A stretch of 64,000 bases of DNA. Source: Cryptomeria japonica. Lineage: Eukaryota > Streptophyta > Pinopsida > Cupressales > Cupressaceae. Location: assembly GCF_030272615.1 (NCBI RefSeq), contig NC_081414.1:917049509-917113508 (forward strand), written 5' to 3'. Both the position numbers and the translations under genes were made by a program. Under the pieces are notes generated by a model. That model made no database searches, was not told the origin of the DNA, and was given only the letters and a program-made list of their open reading frames with translations. Positions 12,362 through 23,547 of the stretch are shown here, one piece after another; position 1 is the first letter of the stretch; the number at the start of each line of letters is the position of its first letter.

Positions 12362-14474
12362 TCAGTGAATGGAAGATAGGGGTAGGACCCCTAACTTGCT
12401 TCTGAGACACTCAAAAGTATCCCTTGGCAGTGGCTTGGTGAAGATATATGCTATTTGTTCCTTTGTGCTAACATACTCCAACACCACTTTCTTCTCTTGA
12501 ACTTCTTCTCTAAGATAATGATATTTGATAGAGATGTGCTTTGTCTTAGAGTGCATAACAGGATTCTTTGAAATGTTAATGGCACTAGTATTGTCATAAA
12601 ATATAGTTACTGGCTCGGTAAATTTCTCATTTATGCCTTCCAACAGTTGTTTGATCCATGCTATATTGGTACAATTCAATGCTGCAGCAACATATTCAAT
12701 TTCTGATGTTGACTCTGAAACACATCCTTGTTTCTTGCTTAGCCAACTTACTATTCTTTCTCCTAAAAAGAAAGCTCCTCCACTTGTGCTTTTCCTGTCA
12801 TCAATGTTGCCTCCAATCAGCATTAGTATAAACTTTTAAATCAAAATCATATCCTTTCTGATATACTAAGCCATAATCTTTAGTGCCTTTCAGGTATCTA
12901 AAAATTCTCTTGATCGCTATCATGTGTGTTTCCTTGGGATCTGCAGAAAATCTTGCAACTATACCTACTGCATGTGCTAGACCTAGTCTATTGTGAACAA
13001 CATATTGCAGCTTTCCAATCATAGATCAGTAAAGTGTCTCATCAACAGATACATATTCATCATTCTTTGATAATTTACAATTGGTAGTCATAGGAGTACT
13101 TACTAGTTTTGAATCCTCCATTCCAAATTTCTTCAAAATTTCCTTTATGTACTTGGATTGGGTAATGAAAATCTCATTTTTCATTTGTAGTATCTGTAAA
13201 CCTATTAAATACTTTATCTCACTGATTAGTGACATCTCAAATTCTTTTCTCATTTCATTTCCAAATTTTTTGCATAGAGAATCATTCCCACAAAATATAA
13301 TGTCATCAACAAATATGGCTGAGATCAGTATTCCATTGTCTTCATCATTCTTCATGTACATATTGCTATTTTCACTTGTCCTTATAAAACCAATCTTGAT
13401 CAAATAAGAGTGCAATCTCTCATACCATGCTCTAGGTGCTTGTTTCAAACCATATAAAGCTTTGTTCAATTTACATACCTAATCATTATTCTTTCCTTCA
13501 ACAAATCCTTCAGGTTGTTCAATGAAAACTTCTTCTTCTAATATACCATTCAGAAATGTAGATTTGACATCCATTTGATATACCTTGAAATTCTTGTAAG
13601 TAGCATATGCCAACAATGTTCTTACTCCTTCAAGTCTTGGCACAGGTGCAAAAGTTTCATCATAATCAATTCCTTCTTCTTGAGCATAACCTTTGCAAAC
13701 TAGTCTTGATTTACTTCTAATGACCTCACCTTTTTCATTCAGCTTGTTCCCGAAAACTCACTTTGTACCGATTACATTTTTGTCCTTCGATCTTGGGACT
13801 AGTGTCCATGTGTCATTCTTCTTGATTTAATCAATCTCTTTTGTCATAGCATTTATCCAATCTTCACTGTTAAATGCCTCTTTCACTATCCTCTGCTCAA
13901 ATTCAGATATCAGACATGTATACTATCTTAGTTTGTTCCTTGTCATCACTAGATCATCCTTATCTCCTATAATCTGACTTGATGCATGATTTCTTCTAAC
14001 ATACTTGGCTAATACAGGTTCAGTAGGCTCTGCATGATCTTCTTCATCACTCGGTAACTGGATATTCTCTTCATTTCCTTCAACAGTCTTCTCAATAAGA
14101 CTTGTCAGTTGAACATAGACAAATTCATCATAATCTTCTAGTTTCTTGGAATTTCATTCATCATTTCTTTCTGCAAATTCATCAATTTTCACATTTGCAC
14201 TTTCTACTATTTTGTTAGATGATTTGATTAGACATTTAAATGCTTTGCTTCTAGAAGAATAACCTAGAAATGTTCCTTCTTCACTTTTTTGATCAAACTT
14301 GCCATTTCTATCATCTTTGTGAACATAGCATCTACTTCCAAAGATTTTAAAATAACTTACATTACATTTCTTATCATACCATGTTTCATATGGTGTCTTC
14401 AAAGTTCCTTTCTTCAATTGTACTCGGTTCAGGGTGTAAAGTGTTGTGCTTATTGCTTCTCTCCAAAATATTTT
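12362..14474 (-). pseudogene. Copia-1 partial pol (IN C-term, RT, RNase H)
   Basis: From 14474 downward the frame starts in the integrase C-terminal part (FWREAISTTLYTLNRVQL), passes the linker ([20 protein letters not shown]), then RT with [20 protein letters not shown] and the active-site box FVDD in [11 protein letters not shown]. RNase H follows with STSGGAFFLGE, an SEIEYVAA-type helix, DNTSAINISKN and FTKPLPRDTF, ending at 12362. Stops occur where Gln is expected (NDQV, IDQIK), and a frameshift lies near 12810. Gag, protease and the integrase catalytic core are absent. Residues CKKFGNEMRKEFEMSL are intact here but hold two stops in Copia-2. Confidence 0.88.
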
Positions 14475-14950
14475 CTTGTAACTTGTAACTTCCTAGTGAA
14501 GTTTATTTTCCTGTTGCTATTAATTTGAATAAAAGGCCTACTTGTGGATTGTAACTGTTCCTTGAATGGTCTCTTAAATTAAGGGTTAAATTCATTCAAG
14601 CAAATTATAGCATAAGACTATTAAAACGGATCTTTTCAAGGAAAGGTGACTGACAGGTCTACCTAGGGGGTGATTTAAAAATTGTCTCATAGAAGCATGC
14701 GTTAAGTATTGTTGAACTAATAGACTCTATGGCCCAAAGAAGAGGAAAGGCATAGACCATTCATAAACAGCAACTTTTTACCAAATCAATTACCTTTACT
14801 TTAAAGCAATAGGAATAGTTGAGTAGGATACATATAAATTTCAAGCACAAAGATCAAATAGCTTTCACAACAATAATATTGAACTCATCTAAAAGCCACC
14901 TATCCTAGGAACCTATGCCATTCCGAGATAGGGAAAAATTTAGATCAAGA
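14475..14950 (+). repeat. Duplicated host flank inside Copia-1
   Basis: This stretch repeats the Tat-like LTR sequence at about 10018-10498, including CAAGA at its right end, and is followed by a second copia LTR exactly as the original is. The join to integrase sequence lies in a local CTTGTAA-CTTGTAA repeat near 14475-14490. It shares with 10018-10498 a 25-bp deletion that the related LTR at 41092-42001 lacks, so both copies come from this same locus. Confidence 0.85.
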
Positions 14951-16468
14951 TGATAGTTCTGATACTAAATGTTTAGTACAGATACCAAGCTAATAAGATG
15001 AGAGTGGGGGGGGGGGGGGGTGAATCATACAAACTTAACCTTCCATAAAAACAATAGATTCAACCTCAGTAACCTTATCAGAAAAACTATAAAGCATGCA
15101 AACTCATAAATAGATAAGATCACAAAACATATAACACCAAATTTAACGTGGAAACCCAAATAGGGAAAAACCATTATGCGATTTTAGACCCACTAAGAAA
15201 TATACTCTTCTAGAGTATGCTCGGTTAAAAGCAAATCCTATTAAAGATTACAAACACATTGCTAGATGTGACCCGGTTAAGGGATTTCCCTCAAATCTGT
15301 TAGGAACTTCACCTTGTTACAAGTGACCTTGTCAAAGGATTTCAAGCACTCAATCAGAATGTCACCTTGCTAGAGGATTTACAAATAAGACTGTTAAGTC
15401 CACTCGGTTAAGAGATTTTTTGTCACTTTACAAAATAACAGTAATAAAATCTATCTACAACTTCAAATCTAAAATGCTAAAGAAAATTCTTATTTACTCA
15501 ATACAATCTAGTCATAGGACTTATCTTGTCCTTCTGCTGGGCTCTATACTCTATTTCACAAATAGGTCTTCAAGCTTCTATGCTCGGTAAATACTGTGTA
15601 GCATCCCTATGCTTACACTTGCCTGCATGCATTGTTCATCAATAGTTCCTTATTTATAAACATTTTGCCAACCGCTTAATCTCCTTGATCACATTTCCCA
15701 TGATCAATCATAGCCATCAGATCTTCAAACTTGACTAGGTTCAATGTATCCTTCGATCTAAAAATGTTTTACCCCGCCTTGGAAATTGCATATATTTCTT
15801 GTAACTTGTGCTAGGGTATTACAGTTCAATCTGAGCTATAGATACTCTTGCCAATTTTCCTTTGCCATAGATTCTTTAACAAACTTGATGCACGGCATAC
15901 CAATCATTTAATCAATTCTAGCTCATCAACTTCCTTCATTAAATAATGCTTTTATTCATTCTATGCATTCTGTTATTACTCGATTGCAACTCGTGAATAT
16001 TAAACTTCACTCGATAGACATTTTGCCTTCATTAACCGATAGCGATAACCTTAGGGTTTACCGACTAGGTTCCTTAGGGTTTATTGACTAGGTTCTTTGG
16101 TCAGTAACATAGTATAGTATTAACCTTACAAACAATAACATATGTAGGATATCAAAACAATCTAAAACATCATGATCTCATCATTGTCTAACTCAATAAT
16201 AGTTTCCCATTGAATAAATTATTTCTCCCCTTATTCATCACATTCTTTCTGTGTATTTTACTGACTTCTTTATACTCTTCAAATCATTCTTCTTAAGATA
16301 TGGCAACATCATACTGAATCAGAAAATCAATTTCTTGACATCAATGAAAAAATAATAATATTAAGACAGTAAACATACTTAATCAGTTATATCCATAATC
16401 ATCATCAACCTTCTCAATATCCTTATTGAAATGCCAACAATCCCTCTTTGTATGTTATAATGCCAACA
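14951..16468 (-). repeat. Second LTR of Copia-1
   Basis: About 1518 bp, same ends as the other LTR. It includes a short internal duplication near 16060-16100 (AGGTTC / GACTAGG context) and a TATAAATA box at 15651-15658 (minus). It is flanked by CAAGA on both sides (14946-14950 and 16469-16473), as a solo LTR would be. Confidence 0.88.
15006..15020. repeat. Poly-G run
   Basis: Homopolymer of G inside the copia LTR; the other LTR copies have 7-8 G or C at the same place, so it is an unstable site. Confidence 0.8.
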
Positions 16469-16473
16469 CAAGA
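16469..16473. repeat. Target-site duplication of Copia-1 (right)
   Basis: CAAGA, matching 10494-10498. The related LTR without the insertion reads CACGA at the equivalent place (about 41796-41800). Confidence 0.85.
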
Positions 16474-16678
16474 TACTCAATCTGCTATAAAAGTCATTAG
16501 TCATCAAAAGTGACTAGTGAATAGGTATACATGCCTAGGTCTTGCAGAGCCTAAAGTGAGGGAGTTAGTAACCAAATGGGTTCACTCTATAAGGTGGCCA
16601 AGTCAATTGGAGGTTTTGATCATAGGAGCTGGCATTTCCGTAGAACCTATCCAATCTATTGATTTGAGAACCAACATA

Positions 16679-16697
16679 TTAGTGACTCTGCTGGGGA
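16679..16697 (+). promoter_or_regulatory. Primer-binding site, tRNA-Arg-like
   Basis: TTAGTGACTCTGCTGGGGA starts 2 nt after the LTR end CCAACA. From memory it matches the TGGCGACTCTGCTGGGGA-type site of Ogre/Tat elements with two or three changes. Confidence 0.65.
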
Positions 16698-16725
16698 GCA
16701 GTATTCATTTTAGAAAGACTCTGTT

Positions 16726-18631
16726 GTGAGAAAGAACACATATACAAAACACAATTTTCACTTCAACAAGAAGGGTGGCGACCCTGAAATAAGAAATTTT
16801 ATGTATGGAAGAAGGTCATTAACACAAGGTCATCCTATTGTGCAGTTGGAGTTCAATAGAAAAAGAAGCCAAAACAATCAAAAGAAAGAATCACCAAATA
16901 AACAAATGGATGATTTCATGTAGAGAGGTATAAACAATATTGCTCTGAGACTAATCCACCTTCATCTTGGAACAAGCAAAGCAATGTATAATTTCCTACA
17001 TATCAAGGGAGTGAAGATCTGGCAGTTGTGAACAAAGCACGAAAGGGAAAAAGCAAGGTCCCTCTTGGTTTTGAAAACCATTGCTCAAACTCAAGAACGG
17101 ATTCAACAAGTTCATCTAGCTCGAGGGGGATAGATGCACCTAAACTTTTTACAGGACTTTTGAAGCATCTTTAAGAGGTGGTTGAAGAAATAAAAAATAC
17201 TGGGAGGTCACGAGAGGCTGTTGAATTATGTGCTAAGTTAGGCATCGAAATTGATGAAGATGACATTGATAATGATTTGAATAAACACAAAGAAGCATTT
17301 GCAACTGCTAATACAACCCAAGGGATGAAACAAGAAAAGAATCCCAGAAGTGAAGCAAATACAAGGGGTGAAAATTTTAAAACATGTGACAATCCCTTGT
17401 ATCATAAACACCACCAAAAGATGAACAATTTTGCACATGTTAACAATAACATACCTTATGAGAAACAATATAATCATTTCAACAACTTCGCTTATCAAAA
17501 TCACTATCAGAAACATAATCAATTTCCTCCTTTTATTTATCCATATAAGAGTGCAAACCAAAACTATGGGAATTACTTCCAAGGAGGCTTTGGGGTGGTT
17601 AACACAAAACATATCAGACAATTTTATTTCTTGGGAATAATGCTCTATCCTCATCCCATATCAAATCAAGTCAAAACTTTAATTTTGAAATTCACAGGGA
17701 GCAACGTTGTTACTGGGGAAGTGCACTGTAAAGCTTTTGATACAGTCATGGAGGATTTTTGCCTTCCCTATGAAGATGTCAAAATGAATTTGTTCATGTA
17801 GTCACTGATAGAAAATGCAAGGGATTAGTTTAGAACATTGCCTGATGCTTCAATAAGCAACCTTACATAATTCAAAAGGCTTTTTCTAGAGCAATATGGG
17901 GATCATAATAGCCCAGAGTTTGCATTACACGAGATCATAAGTATCAAGAAGGAGAAAAATGAAACAGTGGTTGAATTCAACAAAAAAATTAACAAAGTCA
18001 TGAGCAAAATTCCTAATAGGATAAAACTAGTACTTGAAGTGAGCATCCTTTATTACATAAATGCTTTTGATAGCAAGACAAATTATGAACTTGGAACAAA
18101 AAACCCTACAACTCTTCAAGAGGCAATGAAGGCTGCTATAACTATAGAAAATAATAGGAAAGTTGTTGGAAGGGTTGGGAAGAGAGATGATGCTAGACTA
18201 TTTAATCCAAGAGCCCCCAAGCAAACTAAGGAGGAGGACAAAATGGATAAAGTATTGAGTGCTCTGAAAGACTTATCTATGAAGGTGAACAAAATAGAAA
18301 AAAATAGTTCTACCATCGTGACAAACCCAGATTACATGACATGCCTTACAATACTACATGGAAGGATGGAAAACCAGTAGAAAAGCATCAGGTGAATGCC
18401 ATACCACCCCCAGATCCGTTGAAGAGACCTGTGAATCATATGATAGATGATGGTAAGTGTTGTTTGGCTTGTGACATGCCTCATTCTCTTTCTCAATATA
18501 TAATGGAAAAGAAGTTACAAGAACAGGAGGAAAACTATGAGTATGCCAATGATCAAACTATAAACATGTTATCATTTGAAGAATATGACTCATCAGAAGA
18601 AGAAGAGGAGTGCGATGTAAACTCTAGATGA
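16726..18631 (+). pseudogene. Tat-like gag
   Basis: A broken frame. The N-terminal part (17178-17801) is rich in Asn, His, Tyr and Gln. The conserved retrotransposon gag domain follows across a stop at 17799-17801: ENARD-stop-FRTLPDASISNLT, FKRLFLEQYGDH and IISIKKEKNETVVEFNKKINKV. A zinc-knuckle-like motif lies near 18458-18495 (CLACDMPHSLSQY): the spacing fits C-x2-C-x3-H-x4-C, but the last Cys is Tyr. An acidic tail follows (FEEYDSSEEEEECD). At least six frames or stops break it. Gag would form the particle and bind the element RNA. Confidence 0.72.
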
Positions 18632-18665
18632 ATCAGTCAACAATATTGTATACAATAGGTATTTT

Positions 18666-19664
18666 TTGGATGAAGAAGATGAAGTCGAGCTTAGGATCCC
18701 TATTGAAGAGGAAAGAGAGAGAATCACAATAGCTGCAGTTGAACAAGCCAAGAGGATGTATAATCTAAGGAATAGAATTATAAACCCTAAACAAGGAAAG
18801 CCCTCTAGTATGTTCATAGGAGATAATAACAAAATAATCAAGCAAACAACTAAGCCGAACAAGATCCAAGAAGAAAATTCAGAAAAAGCTAAAGAGAGAG
18901 ATCTTGAAGCTACAAAATTGCAAAGGACTGAAAAGGGCGAGGCAATAAAATTCCCAATGGTACCCATTACCACGTCATTTGACATTACTAATGCCCTGAC
19001 ACAAATGAAGGTCTTTGTTCCTTTGCTCGAAATGATGAAGTTCCCAAAATATATAGACAAGACTTTGAAAATGATTACAGATATCCTAGAGGAAAAGGTA
19101 AGGGGGCACAAAAATAATGATAACAACAAAGGCAATAAGGTTGATCGATCCCCAATGATATATTTTAGATCTGCAATAACAAAAAACCCTACTCAAGTGG
19201 ACCCTTTTTATTTGACTCTGAAAATCAATAACAAAAGAATTAAAAATTGCATGATAGATTAAGGGCCAGTAATAAATGTTATGCATGTTGGAGTCATGAG
19301 GGAACTTGGAATGGGTGTAGACACTATATTTGGTAAATGCTATGCTATGGATAAAAAATCTGTTTTGGTAGTGGGTGTCATGAGAGATGTAGAATTCAAG
19401 TTAGTAGCCTACTCTGAAGCCTCTTACAAGATAGATATCATAGTAGTGGATGTTCCTACAAATTATGGGATGTTGTTGTCCAGACAATGGTTAAATCTGA
19501 TAGGTGGACATGTCCAATTGGATTTGTCATATCCTACCATACCAATAAAGGGACATGAAGTGAGAATTGAAAGAGACCTTTTTTCTCCTTACATCATTGA
19601 GGGTATCGAACTAATGGAGAAAATATGTTTCATCCAATTAGATATGGATAATTTTAAGGTATAG
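18666..19664 (+). pseudogene. Tat-like aspartic protease region
   Basis: A basic and acidic linker (MDEEDEVELRIPIEEERERI) leads into the protease. The active site reads C-M-I-D-stop-G-P with TAA at 19260-19262, so the Ser/Thr of the D-S/T-G triplet has become a stop. Downstream VINVMHVGVMRELGMGVDT and VDVPTNYGMLLSRQWLN are typical of plant gypsy proteases (flap and the ILGRxWL-like strand). The protease cuts the polyprotein. Frame continuity on both sides of the stop argues for one substitution as the first lesion. Confidence 0.75.
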
Positions 19665-19688
19665 TTAACAAAACTAAAAACAAAAGAG

Positions 19689-20390
19689 TTGACCTCGATC
19701 AAATCCTACATCCGAGAAAATGATGACCAATTATGGCGCATGCACTTTGATGGATCATGTAGCAAGGAAGGAAGTGGGGCTGTTGTTTTATTCATTTCAC
19801 TGAATGGAGAAATATTCAAATATTCATTTAAACTAGTATTTGAGTGCACGAACAACATTGTTGAGTATGAAGCCCTGCTGATTGGATTGAATTTGGCAGC
19901 TAAATATGGAATCAAGGTGCTTAGTGTGTTTGGGGATTCAGAATTAATAGTGTCTCTGATTAAAGAAAAATATGTTTCTAAACACCTCAGACTAAGGCAC
20001 TACAAGAATGTAGTATGGGATACAACTGAATTGCTTGACACTTTCCAAATCAATTGGATTGATAGGTCAAAAAATATAATGAGTGACTTTTTAGCAAATG
20101 TTGCATTAAAAGAAAATGATATGACTCTAAATGGAGTATCAGAAGTGGAGATCAAAGTTAGACCCTCTATTCTTGATCATTTGTACAATTGGGAGATCTT
20201 CCAGGATGATGCTAATTTACTAAACTTCCTGCAATGTGTCAATCATTATCAAGCACAAGCCATTAATTTCAATGACTTTGTGGAGAAGACTAACAGGAAA
20301 GAAACTTTGTTTGGTCAGGAAATCATACAATTGAAATCCAATAAATTTATAAGAGGTCTAGTGGCATTAGAAAGAACCTTCAATGCATAA
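19689..20390 (+). CDS. Archaeal-type RNase H domain (aRNH)
   Basis: A 233-codon open frame. Residues 16-136 form an RNase HI fold of archaeal/plant type: WRMHFDGSCSKEGSGA with Asp21, ECTNNIVEYEALLIGL with Glu59, VFGDSELIV with Asp83, and RSKNIMSDFLA with Asp133. All four catalytic acids (D-E-D-D) are present. Residues 137-233 are a linker towards RT. RNase H removes RNA from RNA-DNA hybrids. The domain sits directly after protease and before RT, whereas Ogre/Retand elements carry it after the RT-linked RNase H. No start codon is clear (the frame begins with an ACC after ttg); it is part of a polyprotein. It is the best-preserved domain of this element. Confidence 0.85.
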   Translation: MTSIKSYIRENDDQLWRMHFDGSCSKEGSGAVVLFISLNGEIFKYSFKLVFECTNNIVEYEALLIGLNLAAKYGIKVLSVFGDSELIVSLIKEKYVSKHLRLRHYKNVVWDTTELLDTFQINWIDRSKNIMSDFLANVALKENDMTLNGVSEVEIKVRPSILDHLYNWEIFQDDANLLNFLQCVNHYQAQAINFNDFVEKTNRKETLFGQEIIQLKSNKFIRGLVALERTFNA

Positions 20391-21344
20391 GAAAAGATGG
20401 AAATAAAAGTAGTTCCAACCAAATAAAATGATGTTGAGCAGATAAAATTAGGAAATGAGGAGTCCCCGGGACATGTGTACATTGGGAAAAGGTTAACCCC
20501 AAAAATGAGACAAGAATTGGTGGTCTTACTCAGGAAGTACAAGCATGTGTTTGTCTGGTCCTATGATGATCTTAAATCCTACAGAGAGGATTTATTTCAG
20601 CATGAGATACCACTCAAATCAGATGCTAAACCATTCAAATAAAAACAGAGGCCTATAAATCCTACATTGCTACCCAAGATGAGAGAAGAAATAATTAAGA
20701 TGCAAGATGCAGGGATAATTAAACCTTGTAGATATTCTACTTGGGTTTCAAACTTGGTACCTATCAGAAAAAAGAATGGAGATATCAAACTGTGTGTGGA
20801 CTTCAGGAACCTAAACATATCATCATTGAAAGATAACTATCCTTTGCCCAACATGGATATGATATTGCATAAAGTAACTGAGGGCAAATTGCTATCTATG
20901 ATGGATGGATTTTCAAGCTATAACCAGGTGAAGGTTAGAGAAGTTGAATAATACAAGACAACTTTTATGACACCATGGGGTACATATGTGTATGTTATAA
21001 TGTCCTTTGGGTTGACTACCGCAGGAGCCACTTTCCAAAGGGTGATGGATGTAGCATTTGTAGAACTTATTGATGTAATCATGGTGGTATATCAAGATGA
21101 CATGACTGCCTACTCAAAAAGGGAAAAAGACAATTGTAATCACTTGGAAAAAATCTTTAAAAGAGATTTGGAATATGGGATATCACTCAACCCAAAGAAA
21201 TGTCACTTTGGTGTTGAGGAGGGCAAGCTTTTAGGACATATAGTGTCTAAGGAAGAAGTGAGAATCGATCTAGAGAGGGTGGCTACAATTAATGAAGTTC
21301 CCATCCCAAAAACCATCAAGGCTATTCAGTCATTCCTTGGCTAG
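20391..21344 (+). pseudogene. Tat-like reverse transcriptase
   Basis: The frame continues from the aRNH linker across stops at 20388-20390, 20424-20426 and 20640-20642 into RT: MREEIIKMQDAGIIKPCRYS, WVSNLVPIRKKNGDIKLCVD, MMDGFSSYNQVKV (first catalytic Asp), a stop at 20949-20951, SFGLTTAGATFQRVMD, and the active-site box YQDD at 21090-21101, followed by NPKKCHFGVEEGKLLGHIVS. The frame ends at TAG 21342-21344 in FLG-stop-IDF, where Gln is usual. MDGYSGYNQ and a Met after the DD pair (here DDMTAYS) are typical of Tat/Athila RTs. Confidence 0.85.
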
Positions 21345-21863
21345 ATAGATTTTGTCAGAAGATTTATCTTGAATTTTGCAGATATTTTGAAACCTATAGT
21401 GTGGATATTAAAAAAGGGAGCTAGAATAGACTGGACTGGTGAAGCATTAGATGCATTTGTAGCCATCAATAAGGCAATAACTGAAGCACCTGTGTTGATG
21501 TCACTAGATTTCAATAAACCATTTTTGATATTTTCTTTTGCTTCCTATCACACAGTAGAAGCGATGTTATTACAAAAGAATAAAGATGGTTGTGAACAAC
21601 CCATTGCATACTTTAGTAATTCATTAAGCCCTACTGAAATAAAGTATGAGATAAATAAAAAGAAGGCCTATGCCTTGGTGAAAGAAATTAAACACTTTAG
21701 GCCATATCTAGTAGGGGAAAAATTTATAGCTTATGTCCCTAATGCAACAATGAAGGATATATTTAGACAAACTGAGGTCACAGGGAAAAGATGTAAATGG
21801 ATAAACCAAATTCAAGAGTTCAACATTGAGTTTAAGATTTCACAAGTCATAAAAGGATAGGGA
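21345..21863 (+). pseudogene. Degenerate RT-linked RNase H (gRH)
   Basis: Frame 21369-21860 aligns with the usual gypsy RNase H, but the acids are gone: the TDAS position reads SFAS (Phe57), the helix Glu position is Lys99, the TDH position is VPN (Pro124), and the ADxLA position just past the TAG at 21858-21860 reads ARLLA. Fold residues remain (QPIAYFSNSLSPTEIKYE, FRPYLVGEKF, RCKWINQIQEFNIEF). This pattern fits a structural tether that lost catalysis after the element gained an archaeal RNase H. Random decay is less likely because all four sites changed while the fold residues stayed. Confidence 0.78.
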
Positions 21864-23200
21864 TTGGCTAGACTCCTGGCTAAAGAAGATGTTGAGGAAT
21901 CACAGATAAATGAAATTAGGATAGAAGAAGCTAATTTTAGTATTGAGCACACAATTTGGTATAAAGACATTGTGTATTACCTCAAACACATGAAGTGTTC
22001 AGACAGTATGACTAACAATCAAAAGAGGACTTTAAAGTTGCAGTCCTCAAAGTATGTGACATTTAATGGTGAATTATATTTGAAAAATAAAGATGGAATA
22101 TTGCTACTTTTCTTAGATGAGCACCAGGCAGAAAAAATCTTGTAGGAAATGCATAGTGCGGTATGTGGGGGTCATTTCTCTACTAAAACTGCAACCCATA
22201 AGATACTAAGGGCTAGATATTACTGGCCACATGTCTTCAATGATTCTTATAAGTATGTTAGGAAGTGTGAACCCTGCCAAAATTTCTCAAGAAAAACAAA
22301 ATACCAGGGAGCACTCCCACTAAAACCCATGCAGATAGAAGAACCCTTCCAACAATGGGGATTGGATTATATAGGAGAAATATCTGATAGATTGAGTGGA
22401 TGACATAGATGGATATTGGTAGCTATTGATTACCTTACCAAGTGGGTAGAAGCAATCCCTACTAGACAATCTACTAGTAAAGTGGTAATCAAGTTCATGA
22501 TGAAAAATATTATTTCCAAGTTTGGTGTCCCTATGAAAGTCATTACTGACAACGGTATGTGCTTTAGATCTAAAGAATTTAATACTTTCTATGAGGAGTA
22601 TAGCATTAAGGTATCATATTCATCCCCTTACCATCCTCAAGGAAATGGACAAGCCGAATACAACAATAAAAATATTCTCAAGATCATTAAGAAAGTGTTG
22701 GGACAAAATAAGAAGGCTTGGGATTGGCACTCTGGGCAAATAGGATAACTATAAAAAATTCCATAGGAAGGTCCCCATTTGAATTGGTCTGTGGCAAAAA
22801 AGATAGACTCCCCCTTGATAATCTCTTTCATGTTCACACATTTATCATACAAGAAGAAATTGATATTGAGGATCCTCTACAAGAAAGACTTGTACAATTA
22901 ATAGAACTAGATGAAATCAGGACAGAAGCTTAGAAACAAACTATCATAGCACAAAATTAGATGAAGAGGTTGTATGACAGAAGGACGACAAACAAAAAAT
23001 TTGAGGTAGGTGATTGGGTCCTGATGTGGGGTGCAAGAAATCAAGAGAAGGACAAGCATGAAAAATTTGAAGCTTTATGGAAAGGGCCATTTGTAATTGT
23101 AAACAAAGCAGGGGAAGATTCCAATTTTCTATAGAGTGCTATAGGAGAGATCCAAGAATAGTCGGTACATGGACAATTCCTGAAGTATTTCTTTTCTTAA
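21864..23200 (+). pseudogene. Tat-like integrase
   Basis: Zinc-binding H-H-C-C module: MHSAVCGGHFS and CEPCQNF (22149-22290). The core keeps D-D-E: WGLDYIGE near 22365, VITDNGMCFRS near 22545 and GNGQAEYNNKN near 22650. Stops lie at 22143-22145 (before EMHS), at 22401-22403 and at 22746-22748. A C-terminal part, KKFEVGDWVLMWGARN and KFEALWKGPFVIVNKAGED, follows in a shifted frame to about 23200. Integrase inserts the cDNA copy into the chromosome. No chromodomain is seen, as expected for the Tat/Athila branch. Confidence 0.85.
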
Positions 23201-23547
23201 TAACAAGATATTTTTCCATGTTTAGTAGATTAGGACATGTCCTCCCATTGTAGATACCACGGTTTTCCATTAATATGTTCTCCCTATACCAGAGACTCTA
23301 AGTTCTTGAAGGCATCCATAGCATACCTCCGTCCCCAATCAGAGCCACTATTGAACAATTTATTTATAATGACAATAAACCATGAGTTCATGTTGAAACT
23401 ACATAATTTTTCTAAAAAATGATTAAGTCTACCTTTAAGAGTCCCTATAAAGACCATTGAAAATTTCATTGACATTAGGTTTACAATCCTTATTGGCCAA
23501 ATTCAACCATCAGATGAACATAATTAACTCTCACCAAAAGGCTTAGT
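23201..23547. other. Spacer after Tat-like pol
   Basis: No coding match or repeat boundary recognised. Confidence 0.4.

Larger units (their letters stand above)
10499..16468 (-). mobile_element. Copia-1: rearranged SIRE-like Ty1/copia
   Basis: Two LTRs (10499-11986 and 14951-16468) flanked by CAAGA duplications enclose a partial interior on the minus strand. The interior has a polypurine tract, RNase H, RT and the integrase C-terminus, then stops at about 14475 inside integrase. Instead of the rest of integrase, protease, gag and primer site, a second copy of the host flank (14482-14950) leads into the second LTR. The sequence closely matches Copia-2 in the same window. The structure needs a deletion plus a duplication of host flank. 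Confidence 0.88.
16677..23200 (+). mobile_element. Tat-like Ty3/gypsy internal region
   Basis: Primer-binding site, gag, protease, archaeal-type RNase H, RT, degenerate RNase H and integrase follow in that order on the plus strand. The primer site resembles the tRNA-Arg type used by Ogre/Tat elements, and the extra archaeal RNase H is a Tat hallmark, but its place between protease and RT is not the Ogre/Retand order. Many nonsense codons interrupt an otherwise nearly continuous pol. The downstream family gene at 37905-40947 and the LTR at 41092 may be the 3' part of this or a related element; the LTR flanks do not match as target duplications. Confidence 0.8.
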
